Assembly: GCF_001531445.1 (NCBI RefSeq)
Contig: NZ_LQYA01000203.1
Coordinates: 34,509-98,508 of the forward strand
Source of the DNA: Sporosarcina koreensis
GTDB taxonomy: Bacteria > Bacillota > Bacilli > Bacillales_A > Planococcaceae
Reading direction: 5' to 3'
Length of the DNA stretch: 64,000 nt
The position numbers were made by a program, and so were the translations under genes. Position 1 is the stretch's first letter. The number at the start of each line of letters is the position of its first letter. Under the pieces are notes generated by a model. That model ran no database searches, was not told the origin of the DNA, and worked only from the letters and a program-made list of their open reading frames with translations. Of this stretch, positions 27,240 through 35,664 are shown in pieces.

Positions 27240-28052
27240 TTAATACCCTTGCACTCTTTCCTTTGCGGGATTGCAGTCAGGATCCGGTGTACCTGCCGAC
27301 TCCGCGAGTTTCAATAAATAGTAACATTCCTCGCGGGCCATATGGTCAGCCATCAGTGGGGTTAAGGCTCCAAGCGTTTCTTTTTTCAATCCCATTTCTT
27401 CTAGTTCATTCAAAAACGTTTTGAAGATGGACATTTCCAAGTAAACGTCGCTATGGAATTTTTCCAATGCAGGGAATTTGGCCACGTTAGTGCGCAAAAA
27501 TCCAGTCATTTCAACGGCTTTCAGGTAGAACGCTTCCCAGTCCTTCATGAATATGCTGCTTTTCTTTTTCAGCTGCGTTTCAACACGATCCATATTTGCA
27601 TCAATCGCACCGGCGTGACCTGCTGCGTCTAGCAGCCATATGAGATCATGGTGAAGTGGGTGGACTAGCGGAGGCGTTTCCCCCTTTTCCAAATAGGAAA
27701 AGAGTCTGATCGCTTCTTCGACTTCATTGACCATATGGTTGATGAAAGATGGAGTCAATGAAATCTTTATGTTCCCGACCAATTGTTCCTTGATAATGGC
27801 TAGCTTAAACTCGCGGATTGCTTCACTTTCTGTTTTAGAATGACTGACCAATGATAGTAATTCGCTTTGATTTAAAGATTGCTTCGACCGATTCAATAAT
27901 TTATCGAACCGATCAATGAAAGCTGCGGCAGTGTCAATCCAAGCGTTTTGGCCAGGGGCAAGTGAATCGTGAAGGAATCTGCCATGATCCCCAAGTATTT
28001 GAAGCCAAAAATGCAATTCATCCAAAGCTTCTTTCTGAAATGAACTATTCAA
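27240..28052 (-). CDS. DUF2935 protein
   Basis: Helical protein of 270 residues matching DUF2935, a Bacillales family with two ferritin-like repeats. TTG at 28052 follows GAGGAGGTG and begins the conserved FQKEALDELHFWLQILGDHGRF; the open frame upstream to 28118 has no start support. The two repeats show matching E-x-x-H and H-x-x-x-x-H type residues (LDELHFW, HHDLIWLLDAAGH, ADHMAREECYY), suggesting metal binding. It ends 4 bases from the convergent dehydrogenase gene with no terminator between. Confidence 0.85.
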   Translation of the reverse strand: MNSSFQKEALDELHFWLQILGDHGRFLHDSLAPGQNAWIDTAAAFIDRFDKLLNRSKQSLNQSELLSLVSHSKTESEAIREFKLAIIKEQLVGNIKISLTPSFINHMVNEVEEAIRLFSYLEKGETPPLVHPLHHDLIWLLDAAGHAGAIDANMDRVETQLKKKSSIFMKDWEAFYLKAVEMTGFLRTNVAKFPALEKFHSDVYLEMSIFKTFLNELEEMGLKKETLGALTPLMADHMAREECYYLLKLAESAGTPDPDCNPAKERVQGY

Positions 28053-28219
28053 AACTTCACCTCCTCGTATACTACTTACCATTCTATGAGAAAAAAATGG
28101 ATATATAACAATCTCCAAGGTATTCCACTTGATCCTCGACTATGGTTAAATAGTAGTAGGTCCAGAGATTCCGAATAATAGTGAAAAGTCTGTGTGTGAA
28201 GAGAGTTAGGGGGGATGAA

Positions 28220-29131
28220 ATGGTGAAACAGGTGATTGAACAAGTAACGGATGATCATGTCGTAAAGGCGCTCGAGAAGAATCTTGCCATCATCCGATAT
28301 GATTTGGATCATAAAATTGCTTACGTCAACGATATTTTTGCAAATGCAATGGGGTACTCGAAAGATGAAATGATCGGTGTCCGGCATGACGATCTTTGTT
28401 TTGATGAATATGTGAAGAGTGCTGAGTATGACAAGTTCTGGCGGGAGTTGCTGCGTGGCATCAGCCAACACGGGAAAATTGAAATGAAAGATAAGAATGG
28501 TGAGAAAGTATGGCTTGAGGCAACGTATATGCCTGTATTCAGTCATGATGGGAGAAAAGTCATTAGTATTTCCAAAGTTGCCTCAAATATTACGAAACGG
28601 CAAATGTCTATCACCTCTGTTGTCGAAGAGTTAAGACAGATGTCGGAAGGGTTGACGGAACGCGCGGATATTGGAATGGAACGGAGCAAGGAGTTGTTAG
28701 TAATTATCGAAGATATCGCGGCGATTTCCCATGACAATACGAAAACTCTTGAGAATTTGCAGTTGCATGCCGAAAGCATCCAGCATATCGTGAAGACGAT
28801 CAGGGAAATTGCGGCTCAAACAAATTTGCTCGCTTTGAATGCAGCGATTGAAGCCGCGCGGGCGGGGGAGCATGGAAGGGGCTTCGACGTTGTTGCAAAA
28901 GAAGTCCGTAAATTGTCTGCAAATGTGGAGAAGTCGATCGTGGAAGTACGTGAGGGAGTCGAAGCGATCACGACGGAAATCAAAAATATTTCTAAAGGAA
29001 CGACGTTGGCCCAGGAAAACGTCGACCGTTGCCAGCAACGGATTGAAATCGCAATGGACGATTTTTTAGCGATCGCTTCATCTGCGTCCGAGTTGGACAA
29101 TCAATCGAGGAAAGTATCGAGTATCGTGTAA
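28220..29131 (+). CDS. Soluble PAS-domain methyl-accepting chemotaxis protein
   Basis: Cytoplasmic chemoreceptor of 303 residues without membrane helices. ATG at 28220 comes after TTAGGGGGGATG. A PAS domain occupies about residues 15-125 ([39 protein letters not shown]), a redox or ligand sensing module in energy taxis receptors. The signalling domain follows with the strongly conserved hairpin tip [39 protein letters not shown] near residue 205. No HAMP domain. Length of the signalling domain is short. Confidence 0.9.
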   Translation: MVKQVIEQVTDDHVVKALEKNLAIIRYDLDHKIAYVNDIFANAMGYSKDEMIGVRHDDLCFDEYVKSAEYDKFWRELLRGISQHGKIEMKDKNGEKVWLEATYMPVFSHDGRKVISISKVASNITKRQMSITSVVEELRQMSEGLTERADIGMERSKELLVIIEDIAAISHDNTKTLENLQLHAESIQHIVKTIREIAAQTNLLALNAAIEAARAGEHGRGFDVVAKEVRKLSANVEKSIVEVREGVEAITTEIKNISKGTTLAQENVDRCQQRIEIAMDDFLAIASSASELDNQSRKVSSIV

Positions 29132-29138
29132 GCATAAA

Positions 29139-29175
29139 ACAGGTGAAGGAGCATTTACTCCTTCACCTGTTGTTT
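29139..29175. terminator. Strong terminator after chemoreceptor
   Basis: ACAGGTGAAGGAG (29139-29151) pairs perfectly with CTCCTTCACCTGT (29158-29170), 6-base loop, followed by TGTTT. Confidence 0.85.
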
Positions 29176-29205
29176 CATTTATTCTTGCAAGGGCACTATG
29201 AATTG

Positions 29206-29410
29206 CGCAAGGGTCCATTCTTTTGAACAAGGGCTCATTCTTTCCGCTCTAGGGTCCATTCTTTTGAACAAGGACCCATTCTTTCTGCTCCAAGGTCCAT
29301 TCTTTTGAACAAGGACCCATTCTTTCTGCTCCAAGGTCCATTCTTTTGAACAAGAGCCCATTCTTTCCACTTCAAGGTCCATTCTTTTGCGCAACGGCCC
29401 ATTATTTCCT
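29206..29410. repeat. Alternating 20/21-bp tandem array 3
   Basis: Ten units built on CATTCTTT, starting at 29216, 29236, 29257, 29277, 29298, 29318, 29339, 29359, 29380 and 29400: the spacing alternates 20 and 21 bases, so the real period is a 41-bp dimer. One half carries CATTCTTTTGAACAAGG, the other CATTCTTTCTGCTCCAAGG. It fills the space between convergent genes. Frame changes along it argue against coding. Confidence 0.8.
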
Positions 29411-29420
29411 AAAACCTCAA

Positions 29421-30257
29421 TCAAAGATTCCCCGCGCCAAATGTATCTCCCTCTTCAAGATTGCCAGCTTCAAAACCTCGGTAAAACCATTTTTTTCTCT
29501 GTTCTGAAGTACCATGTGTGAAGCTTTCGGGAACGACATAGCCACGAGCCCTTTGCTGGATTGTATCATCGCCGACCGCGCTTGCTGCGTTCAATGCTTC
29601 CTCCAAGTCTCCCTTCTCCAAGACGCCCATTCCTTGCGCATGATGCGCCCATACACCTGCGAGATAATCGGCTTGCAACTCCAGCCGCACTGAGTATTTA
29701 TTATATTCCTCCTCACTGACGCGACTACGTATTTTCGCCATTTCATCGCTGATACCTAACAACTTTTGCACATGATGCCCGACTTCGTGTGCGATAACGT
29801 AAGCCATCGCAAAATCACCAGGCGCCTTGAACTGTGTTTGCAAATCATCATAAAAACTCAGATCGATATATAATTTCTCATCAGCTGGACAATAAAACGG
29901 ACCGACCGCTGAACCCGCCATCCCGCAGGCGGATTGGACGCTTCCCGAGTAAAGCACCAGAATCGGTTCGCGATAAACCATTACTTCCTTCTCAAAGACT
30001 TCTGTCCAAACATCTTCCGTATCGGCCAAAACGACGGAAACAAAGTCGGCTAACTCCTTATCCTGCTCTGTTTCTACATACTCTGTATTTTAAGGGGGCG
30101 TTGCCAAGTTGTTTAAGATATCTCCCGGGTCACCGCCGAGAAACATGACGAGGAGCACTATGACAACACCGCCGATACCTCCACCGACGAGCGTTTTTCC
30201 TCCCATCCCTCTGCGATCTTCCACATTTCTGCTGCCCCTTCTTCCTTTCCATTCCAT
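29421..30257 (-). pseudogene. YpfJ-type zinc metallopeptidase gene, interrupted by in-frame TAA
   Basis: Membrane-anchored neutral zinc peptidase of the YpfJ/KPN_02809 family. ATG at 30257 after AAGGAGG gives an N-terminus with GMGGKTLVGGGIGGVVIVLL as the membrane helix and GGDPGDILN, then the frame meets TAA at 30090-30092. The same frame continues without shift as NTEYVETEQDKELADFVSVV, then the protease core with HEVGHHVQ (zinc site), ELQADYLAGVWAHHA and the C-terminal GTSEQRKKWFYRGFE. Everything except one codon is family-normal, so this is a recent nonsense change or a sequencing error. TTG at 30029 could only re-start a protein lacking the anchor. Confidence 0.8.
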
Positions 30258-30343
30258 ATGCATTGCCTCCTTGAAAACATCGATGAATAAGCAAGTCGTT
30301 TCCATATGCTTTACCCTTTTCCTGGACATCTAGCCCGCAATAT

Positions 30344-30381
30344 AAAAAAAGATATCGCAATCCTTTTCGGAGTCCGATATC
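30344..30381 (-). terminator. Intrinsic terminator of lipoprotein gene
   Basis: Minus-strand GATATCG (30381-30375) pairs with CGATATC (30357-30351) and is followed by seven T. Separates the YusW-like gene from the peptidase gene. Confidence 0.75.
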
Positions 30382-30387
30382 TATGCA

Positions 30388-30810
30388 TTATTTGGAGAAC
30401 ATGATTTCTTTGCTGTCATATCCCTTGAAAGTAATTTCCAATCGAATCATTTGAAAATCCTTAAATTCAAATGCCTCTGCGGCACTTTTGATCAATTCCG
30501 TTTCTTCGGCTTCGGGGTCAGGTTCCATTTTATCAAAAGCGTCCATTATCTTTTCAAGCGCCTTCTTCCCGTGCAATGCAACTTCCTGTTTTTTATTCAG
30601 ATACTCCGCCTCTGATCTTTCCTTTTTTTCGGCGAAGCTTGCCTTCAATGCTTCTTTCTCTTCCTTTGTATCAATCGTCACGCTAAATGTTGTGATGCCA
30701 TATGTATCGACGACATTGCTTGCTTCCTTTTTTGGAACGATGTTTTGGTTGCTGCAGCCACTTATCATAACGCAGCAGCAAGCTAACATGAAAAATATCC
30801 ATCTTCTCAT
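30388..30810 (-). CDS. YusW-like lipoprotein
   Basis: Predicted lipoprotein of 140 residues with a lipobox VMISGC near residue 20 and a signal helix (WIFFMLACCC). The mature part is Glu/Lys-rich with a TFSVTIDTKEEKEAL strand-helix unit, ALEKIMDAFDKME, and a final IRLEITFKGYDSKEIMF strand pair; the order matches YusW-family lipoproteins of Bacillus. Function unknown. Single gene with its own terminator. Confidence 0.65.
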   Translation of the reverse strand: MRRWIFFMLACCCVMISGCSNQNIVPKKEASNVVDTYGITTFSVTIDTKEEKEALKASFAEKKERSEAEYLNKKQEVALHGKKALEKIMDAFDKMEPDPEAEETELIKSAAEAFEFKDFQMIRLEITFKGYDSKEIMFSK

Positions 30811-30933
30811 ATTTGATCATTCATCCTTTCGATTCCACTGTTTCTAACATAGCCGGTAATCTGTTCATATATACGATGTCGGATAAAGTGAAACTAATAT
30901 TCGCGTTCATCATAGACAGTGGGGGGATTTTTT

Positions 30934-30969
30934 ATGGATCATAAATTTCCAATCCAAGGGAATTTCTAA
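30934..30969 (+). other. Possible 11-codon mini-ORF
   Basis: ATG at 30934 with GGGGGG seven bases upstream encodes MDHKFPIQGNF then TAA. It lies in the 222-base space before the ABC operon and upstream of that operon's likely promoter. The ribosome site is unusually good for so short a frame. It could be a gene remnant or a leader peptide; no homology is claimed. Confidence 0.25.
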
Positions 30970-30982
30970 TAATCACATACTA

Positions 30983-31011
30983 TTGAAGTATTACAATAAT
31001 ATGTATATAGT
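30983..31011 (+). promoter_or_regulatory. Sigma-A-type promoter of ABC export operon
   Basis: TTGAAG (30983-30988) and TATAGT (31006-31011) are 17 bases apart, 59 bases before the first permease start, in AT-rich sequence. Confidence 0.5.
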
Positions 31012-31069
31012 GAAATATAATACAATGTTTTGAAATAAATAAAAACAATAATCAAAAGGGGAAGCTGGG

Positions 31070-32308
31070 ATGAATCGAAATTATTTAAAGCATGAATTTT
31101 TAATTACAGCAAGAAGCAGACGTACGATTCCATTTGTTTTCTTCATCACAGTTTTATTGTTTAGCTATTGTTTACTATTATGGCCGTATGCGAATACGAA
31201 GGAAGCATTTAATAAAAAGGAGACAGAGGAATATTTAGCTTATTTGGGAGACCAGCAAAAATTATGGAGAAGTATCGGTAATACCGGCCTTGTTTTTCCT
31301 TGGCATAGCTATTCCTATGATCGTCAGATAGGCACACCCGTTTATTCGATGAATGCCTATAATTATGATTTGTTTTCCGGTATGTTGATGTCTTTTGAAG
31401 ATCGGAACTATGAACGGTTGCTTAAATTAAGGACAATCTATTTGCAAGGGAATCCAGGTGAATATTTAGAGGATCGGTTTTTATTTCAGACCGCACCATT
31501 TCCAAGCAAGGACAGGGCGCATGCTTATCAGCAAACGATGATGAAGTATGAGGATTATCTAAATAAGGATCACCCCATCACATTTGGTTTAATGTATGAA
31601 AAAACGGGGTTGCAAACATTGCAGAACTTCCTCCAAAATTACGGCGTTTACTTCCTTTTATTTTGCGTGATTTATGTGAGCAGTGACATCTTGTCAAGGG
31701 ACCGAAAACATCAGGCGGTCCTGCAAGGCTTGCCATTATCTTGGTATCGCCAACTGAATTTGAAATCATTGTCGGCATTCCTTTATTCAATGGCATTCAT
31801 TGGAAGCGTTATCATTGTTGGCGTACTCGTCATGACGATTCAGTTCGGATTCGGCTATTTCGATTTGAATGTTCCCATCATGATTCAACAACAAACGTTT
31901 ACACTCGAGGACTATAGTGTCATTTCTTTGGCTTCCTATTTAGGAAAGACACTCGTCGTCATACCGCTGTTAGTGATCTTATTCGTACGGTTGAATATCG
32001 TCTTAAGTTTGCTTTTTAAAAATGAATGGATTGTTCTATTCATCAGCAGTTTGATCTTGTTCTCTGAACGCATTTATTTCACGCGCTCGACACAAGAATT
32101 GTTTGGCAAGGACATCAGCCTGTTTCCACAGACTTATTTTGATTTTGGCAAAATCATTGATGGACAAAAGAATTTTTTATTGAACACAGAAACGATCACC
32201 TATGCAAAAGGCATCTTCGTCTTGCTCATTACATACGTCATCATTGAAATCATTCTGTATATTGTTGCCCTTATCATTAATAAACGCCGATATTATTTAG
32301 CACGTTAA
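31070..32308 (+). CDS. ABC transporter permease, ABC-2-like, first of pair
   Basis: Membrane protein of 412 residues. One helix at about 20-40, then an external domain of roughly 145 residues (about 42-187), then five or six helices, the plan of ABC-2 type export permeases with an extracytoplasmic domain. ATG at 31070 follows AAAAGGGGAAG. The next permease (32336) has the same plan and the two probably form a heterodimer with the ATPase at 33537. No substrate can be named. Confidence 0.75.
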   Translation: MNRNYLKHEFLITARSRRTIPFVFFITVLLFSYCLLLWPYANTKEAFNKKETEEYLAYLGDQQKLWRSIGNTGLVFPWHSYSYDRQIGTPVYSMNAYNYDLFSGMLMSFEDRNYERLLKLRTIYLQGNPGEYLEDRFLFQTAPFPSKDRAHAYQQTMMKYEDYLNKDHPITFGLMYEKTGLQTLQNFLQNYGVYFLLFCVIYVSSDILSRDRKHQAVLQGLPLSWYRQLNLKSLSAFLYSMAFIGSVIIVGVLVMTIQFGFGYFDLNVPIMIQQQTFTLEDYSVISLASYLGKTLVVIPLLVILFVRLNIVLSLLFKNEWIVLFISSLILFSERIYFTRSTQELFGKDISLFPQTYFDFGKIIDGQKNFLLNTETITYAKGIFVLLITYVIIEIILYIVALIINKRRYYLAR

Positions 32309-32335
32309 AAGCCAGGAAGGAGGTAAGATCCAATC

Positions 32336-33523
32336 ATGTTTTGGAAATATTTATTATTTGAAACAAGACTATTACTATTAAATAAAAAAAATTGGTTGTT
32401 AGGACTTGCACTGATCCTCTTTTTTCCGCTTTATTATTCACATTACAGTCAATTGGATTTGATTGACATAAGGGAAGAAAAGAATGAAGAAGCTGAGAAC
32501 TTTCCTAAGATTTTGGATAAGTTTCCGGGTTCTGTTTGGCAAACGAAAGAAGGAAAAGAAATTCGGGCCATTTTGATAGAACAATCTTCATTGCTTAACA
32601 TGCAAAGACTTTACTTACGGAACGAAGGAATCTCTCAAGGGTATTTTAGTGCAGGACCTAATTTTCACAAGTTTTTTGATGCAGGACTTCAGCTGAATGA
32701 ATTGCGTCTTGATTTGCATCGACGAGGAAATAAAGGGATTCAAAAGGAGTATATTGTACCAGTTGACGAAATCCTAAAAGAAAATGCACTGTTTCGGTAT
32801 CACATAGAGCATGAACTCTCCCTCATCAAAGATCCATTTGAGGCTAGCAATTACTTACCAGTGGCATTGCGCCTCATAAGCGGAGTCATGTTTTGCCTGC
32901 TCGTATTGTTTTCGGGAAGCAGCATGCTTGTAAATGATCAACTTCATCCTTCCGTCTTGTTCGGGTTTCCTGTTTCGTTCATGCAAAAAGCATTTAGTAA
33001 GGTAGGGGTCCATTTCGTGCAAATTATGCTCTTCCTATCTGCAAGTATAGTAATAGGAGGTTATTATGTATCGAGAAAAACAGGGTGGGGAGATTTTAGG
33101 ACTCCTGTTCTCATTTATCAGGACGCGGATTTTATCGCAGTATCCATGCTGCGCTATTTGTTTTACATGTTCGTCGCATTTGGATTAATTGCCCTATTAC
33201 TTTTGTTCACGTTCCTATTCGTTAATCTTGTGACGAAAAACTTGTATGCGGCAATTGTCATCATCTTATTTGTATTGCTCTCCCCACAACTTCTTTTAGT
33301 TGCCGGATTGGAGACGAATTGGCTCTATCCATTGAAATTCATTGATATCGGCGCCGTTCTAAGCGGGGAAGCGGCTAAGGAATTCGGAATTGAAGAACTT
33401 GATTTCAAGCATGCGTATAGTTGGCTTATCGTCCTTAATTTGATTGTCATCTCCGTCTTATATGGAAGAAATAAGCTAATGCATATTCAAAGGGTGGAAA
33501 CAGTATCAATAAAATCAAGTTGA
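32336..33523 (+). CDS. ABC transporter permease, ABC-2-like, second of pair
   Basis: Membrane protein of 395 residues with the same layout as its neighbour: first helix near residues 18-35, a long external region to about residue 175 rich in charged residues, then helices beginning LRLISGVMFCLLVLFSG, and a positively charged cytoplasmic end. ATG at 32336 follows AAGGAGGT. It lies 27 bases after the first permease and 13 before the ATPase. It is too diverged from the first to be a recent duplication. Confidence 0.75.
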   Translation: MFWKYLLFETRLLLLNKKNWLLGLALILFFPLYYSHYSQLDLIDIREEKNEEAENFPKILDKFPGSVWQTKEGKEIRAILIEQSSLLNMQRLYLRNEGISQGYFSAGPNFHKFFDAGLQLNELRLDLHRRGNKGIQKEYIVPVDEILKENALFRYHIEHELSLIKDPFEASNYLPVALRLISGVMFCLLVLFSGSSMLVNDQLHPSVLFGFPVSFMQKAFSKVGVHFVQIMLFLSASIVIGGYYVSRKTGWGDFRTPVLIYQDADFIAVSMLRYLFYMFVAFGLIALLLLFTFLFVNLVTKNLYAAIVIILFVLLSPQLLLVAGLETNWLYPLKFIDIGAVLSGEAAKEFGIEELDFKHAYSWLIVLNLIVISVLYGRNKLMHIQRVETVSIKSS

Positions 33524-33536
33524 AAGGCTGGGGAAG

Positions 33537-34433
33537 ATGATGCTGAAATTATCGAATGTATCAATTGCCTATAATGATAAAGTGGTGTTAGATTCATTAG
33601 ATTTAACAGCGGACAAAGGAGAAATTATCGGAGTTGCAGCGCCAAATGGAACAGGTAAGACGACGATGTTCAATGTGATGGCGAACTTTGTGAAACCCGA
33701 TTCCGGACATGTGTTTTTTGATGGGAAATATACGTACCGGAATGAAAAGGAAGAATTGCACATCCATCGTATGTTGGCGACATTCCCCGAACAAAAGGAC
33801 TTATTTGAAGAGTTGTCTGGCGTCAATCATATGAAACTGTACGCAAATATGTGGAAAGGATCGACGAAGCATGTGCCCACCATCATCGAGCGTCTTCATA
33901 TGGGGCATTATGTGAAACGGAAAGTTCAGACGTATTCATTAGGGATGCGGCAACGATTATGCTTCGCGATGATGATGGCGGCCGACACGCCGATTATGCT
34001 GATGGATGAAGTGATGAATGGTCTGGATGTCGAGAATGTCGCGCTCATTTCAGAGTGTTTAATGGAAATGAAGCAGGATAAGCTCATATTTGTCGCTTCG
34101 CATTTGTTGGCAAACTTGGATCTTTACGCAGACAGAGTTCTTTTTTTGAAAGATGGAAAGTTTGTACATGAACAAAAATTTACGGCTGAAAACGAAACAT
34201 TCCTTAAAGTGGAAGTAAGTGTTGAACAGTATGAATTGCTTCAAGCGGTACGGGATTTGCCGCCCGGCCATATGTATATAGCCAATTACTTATTATGCAT
34301 TCCTATAGGTGGGATGAGTGAATCGGAACAAATAAAATGGATGGGCCGGATGCTTAACTATAATAAGGAAATGACAATCGGACCAATGGGAACGGTGGAG
34401 TTTTATGAGAAATATTATGCTAAATCGATTTGA
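33537..34433 (+). CDS. ABC transporter ATP-binding protein
   Basis: ATPase of 298 residues for the two preceding permeases. Walker A is APNGTGKTT, the Q-loop glutamine is in TFPEQKDLF, the signature is the degenerate YSLGMRQR, Walker B is IMLMDEVMNGLD and the switch histidine is in VASHLL. The last 85 residues form an extra domain beyond the ABC core. The 3' end overlaps the lipoprotein start by 29 bases. Two adjacent ATG codons (33537 and 33540) are possible starts. Confidence 0.88.
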   Translation: MMLKLSNVSIAYNDKVVLDSLDLTADKGEIIGVAAPNGTGKTTMFNVMANFVKPDSGHVFFDGKYTYRNEKEELHIHRMLATFPEQKDLFEELSGVNHMKLYANMWKGSTKHVPTIIERLHMGHYVKRKVQTYSLGMRQRLCFAMMMAADTPIMLMDEVMNGLDVENVALISECLMEMKQDKLIFVASHLLANLDLYADRVLFLKDGKFVHEQKFTAENETFLKVEVSVEQYELLQAVRDLPPGHMYIANYLLCIPIGGMSESEQIKWMGRMLNYNKEMTIGPMGTVEFYEKYYAKSI

Positions 34434-35136
34434 CGACAAGGGCATATTAACTTTGATTATTATTTCCATGTTGCTCTTATCAGGTTGTCATAATTTACAA
34501 GGAACCAGATCGAACAAAATTACCGCATACGCAGAAAACTATGAAATTATAGGAACGACAAGAGATGAAATCATCGGAACGGTTCATCAGGCAATTTTCA
34601 CGACGGTCGATCGGAGTAATAAAGAAGCAAAAAGAACGTACGGCCCGATGCCGACAAAAAAAGGAGCAAAGCTAAATATTGAGACTGGAAGATACGCATT
34701 GACCGGTTATCCATCAGGGAATATTTATATATACGATAATGATGATAACTTGATCGTTCAGGAAATCGTAGGGGAAAAAGCCGGTGTGCCTACATTAACC
34801 GTTGATATCGATTCAACTTTTTCTATTGTATTTGACGGTGGATATAATACGGTAACGATACAACCTGTAAAGACAGAGCTTTCCACCGAGTTGACCGCAG
34901 GCATATGGGATGTCGGGTTGGACATTGAGCCGGGTACGTATACAATCAGCATCCCCTATGGGTATGGCTATGTACAAATTTTTGAAGAAGGAAAAGACCC
35001 TCAACTATTTGAAATGATGGGAGGGGAATTGACAGGCTCCCAAAGTCAAGTACAGTTGAAAGAAGGGCAGAAAGTGCGTATATCAAAAGTTTCAATGGTT
35101 ACATTTGAACCATTGAGTGAACAGAATGGGAAATAA
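34405..35136 (+). CDS. Lipoprotein encoded with ABC exporter
   Basis: Predicted lipoprotein of 243 residues. After MRNIMLNRFDDKG comes a signal helix ending in the lipobox LLLSGC. The mature protein is beta-rich and contains paired repeats with LNIETGRYALTGYPSGNIYIYD and LDIEPGTYTISIPYGYGYVQIFE, two copies of one small beta unit. The start has GGTGGAG four bases upstream, inside the ATPase gene, so expression is coupled to the transporter. Role in binding or sensing the exported compound is inference. Confidence 0.7.
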   Translation: MRNIMLNRFDDKGILTLIIISMLLLSGCHNLQGTRSNKITAYAENYEIIGTTRDEIIGTVHQAIFTTVDRSNKEAKRTYGPMPTKKGAKLNIETGRYALTGYPSGNIYIYDNDDNLIVQEIVGEKAGVPTLTVDIDSTFSIVFDGGYNTVTIQPVKTELSTELTAGIWDVGLDIEPGTYTISIPYGYGYVQIFEEGKDPQLFEMMGGELTGSQSQVQLKEGQKVRISKVSMVTFEPLSEQNGK

Positions 35137-35140
35137 ATGA

Positions 35141-35172
35141 AACGGCGGGTTGAATTGCATCCGCTGTTTTTT
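35141..35172 (+). terminator. Terminator of ABC export operon
   Basis: AACGGCGG (35141-35148) pairs with CCGCTGTT (35161-35168, one G-T pair), 12-base loop, then a T run to 35172. Confidence 0.65.
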
Positions 35173-35267
35173 ATATGATTAAGGAGGCTTTACTCCTTCT
35201 CCTTGTCGTCCATCGCTACTGTATAAGCATTTATAAGCAAAACAGGTACGGTAAAGGGGGTGAAAGG

Positions 35268-35501
35268 ATGCAGACAGAAAAACAGATGACATTGAAGGAT
35301 TGGATTTTGACGTTAGTTCTCCTATTTATTCCGATTGTAGGACTTGTTATGTTAATTATTTGGGCTACGGATAAACAAGATCCACGAAACATTTTTGCAA
35401 AAGCCTATTTAATCGTGTCAGCTGGAATGCTCGCGATCGTCTTCATATTTTATGTGTTCATTTTCTTATTTTTCTTAATCGTAGGTGTTATGGTTTCATA
35501 A
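35268..35501 (+). CDS. Small two-helix membrane protein
   Basis: Protein of 77 residues starting at ATG 35268 behind AAAGGGGGTGAAAGG; the open frame to 35175 has no ribosome site. Helix one covers about WILTLVLLFIPIVGLVMLII, a short polar loop WATDKQDPRNIFAKAY follows, then helix two to the C-terminus. The loop motif resembles other small two-helix membrane proteins of Firmicutes, but no function is known. Lies between the ABC operon terminator and ctaB. Confidence 0.7.
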   Translation: MQTEKQMTLKDWILTLVLLFIPIVGLVMLIIWATDKQDPRNIFAKAYLIVSAGMLAIVFIFYVFIFLFFLIVGVMVS

Positions 35502-35664
35502 TCCTGACGAGTCCCTTTGACTTTTGAATAAATTGTGTCAAACCAAAGGGAAAACCTATGAATTTCCAAAGAAAAATCCGTAAATCTTTAAATTATTGCA
35601 GATGAAATGATATGATGGGAAGGATGATACATTGGGGAAATACCTCTGAGGAGCGTATATAGAT

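Noticed and set aside
29179..29424. Minus-strand 81-residue repeat protein
   Set aside because: It is array 3 read through; alternating 20/21 steps shift the frame of the repeated motif.
29421..30029. Complete 202-residue metallopeptidase
   Set aside because: It lacks the anchor and the conserved upstream segment, which are present in the same frame beyond the TAA.
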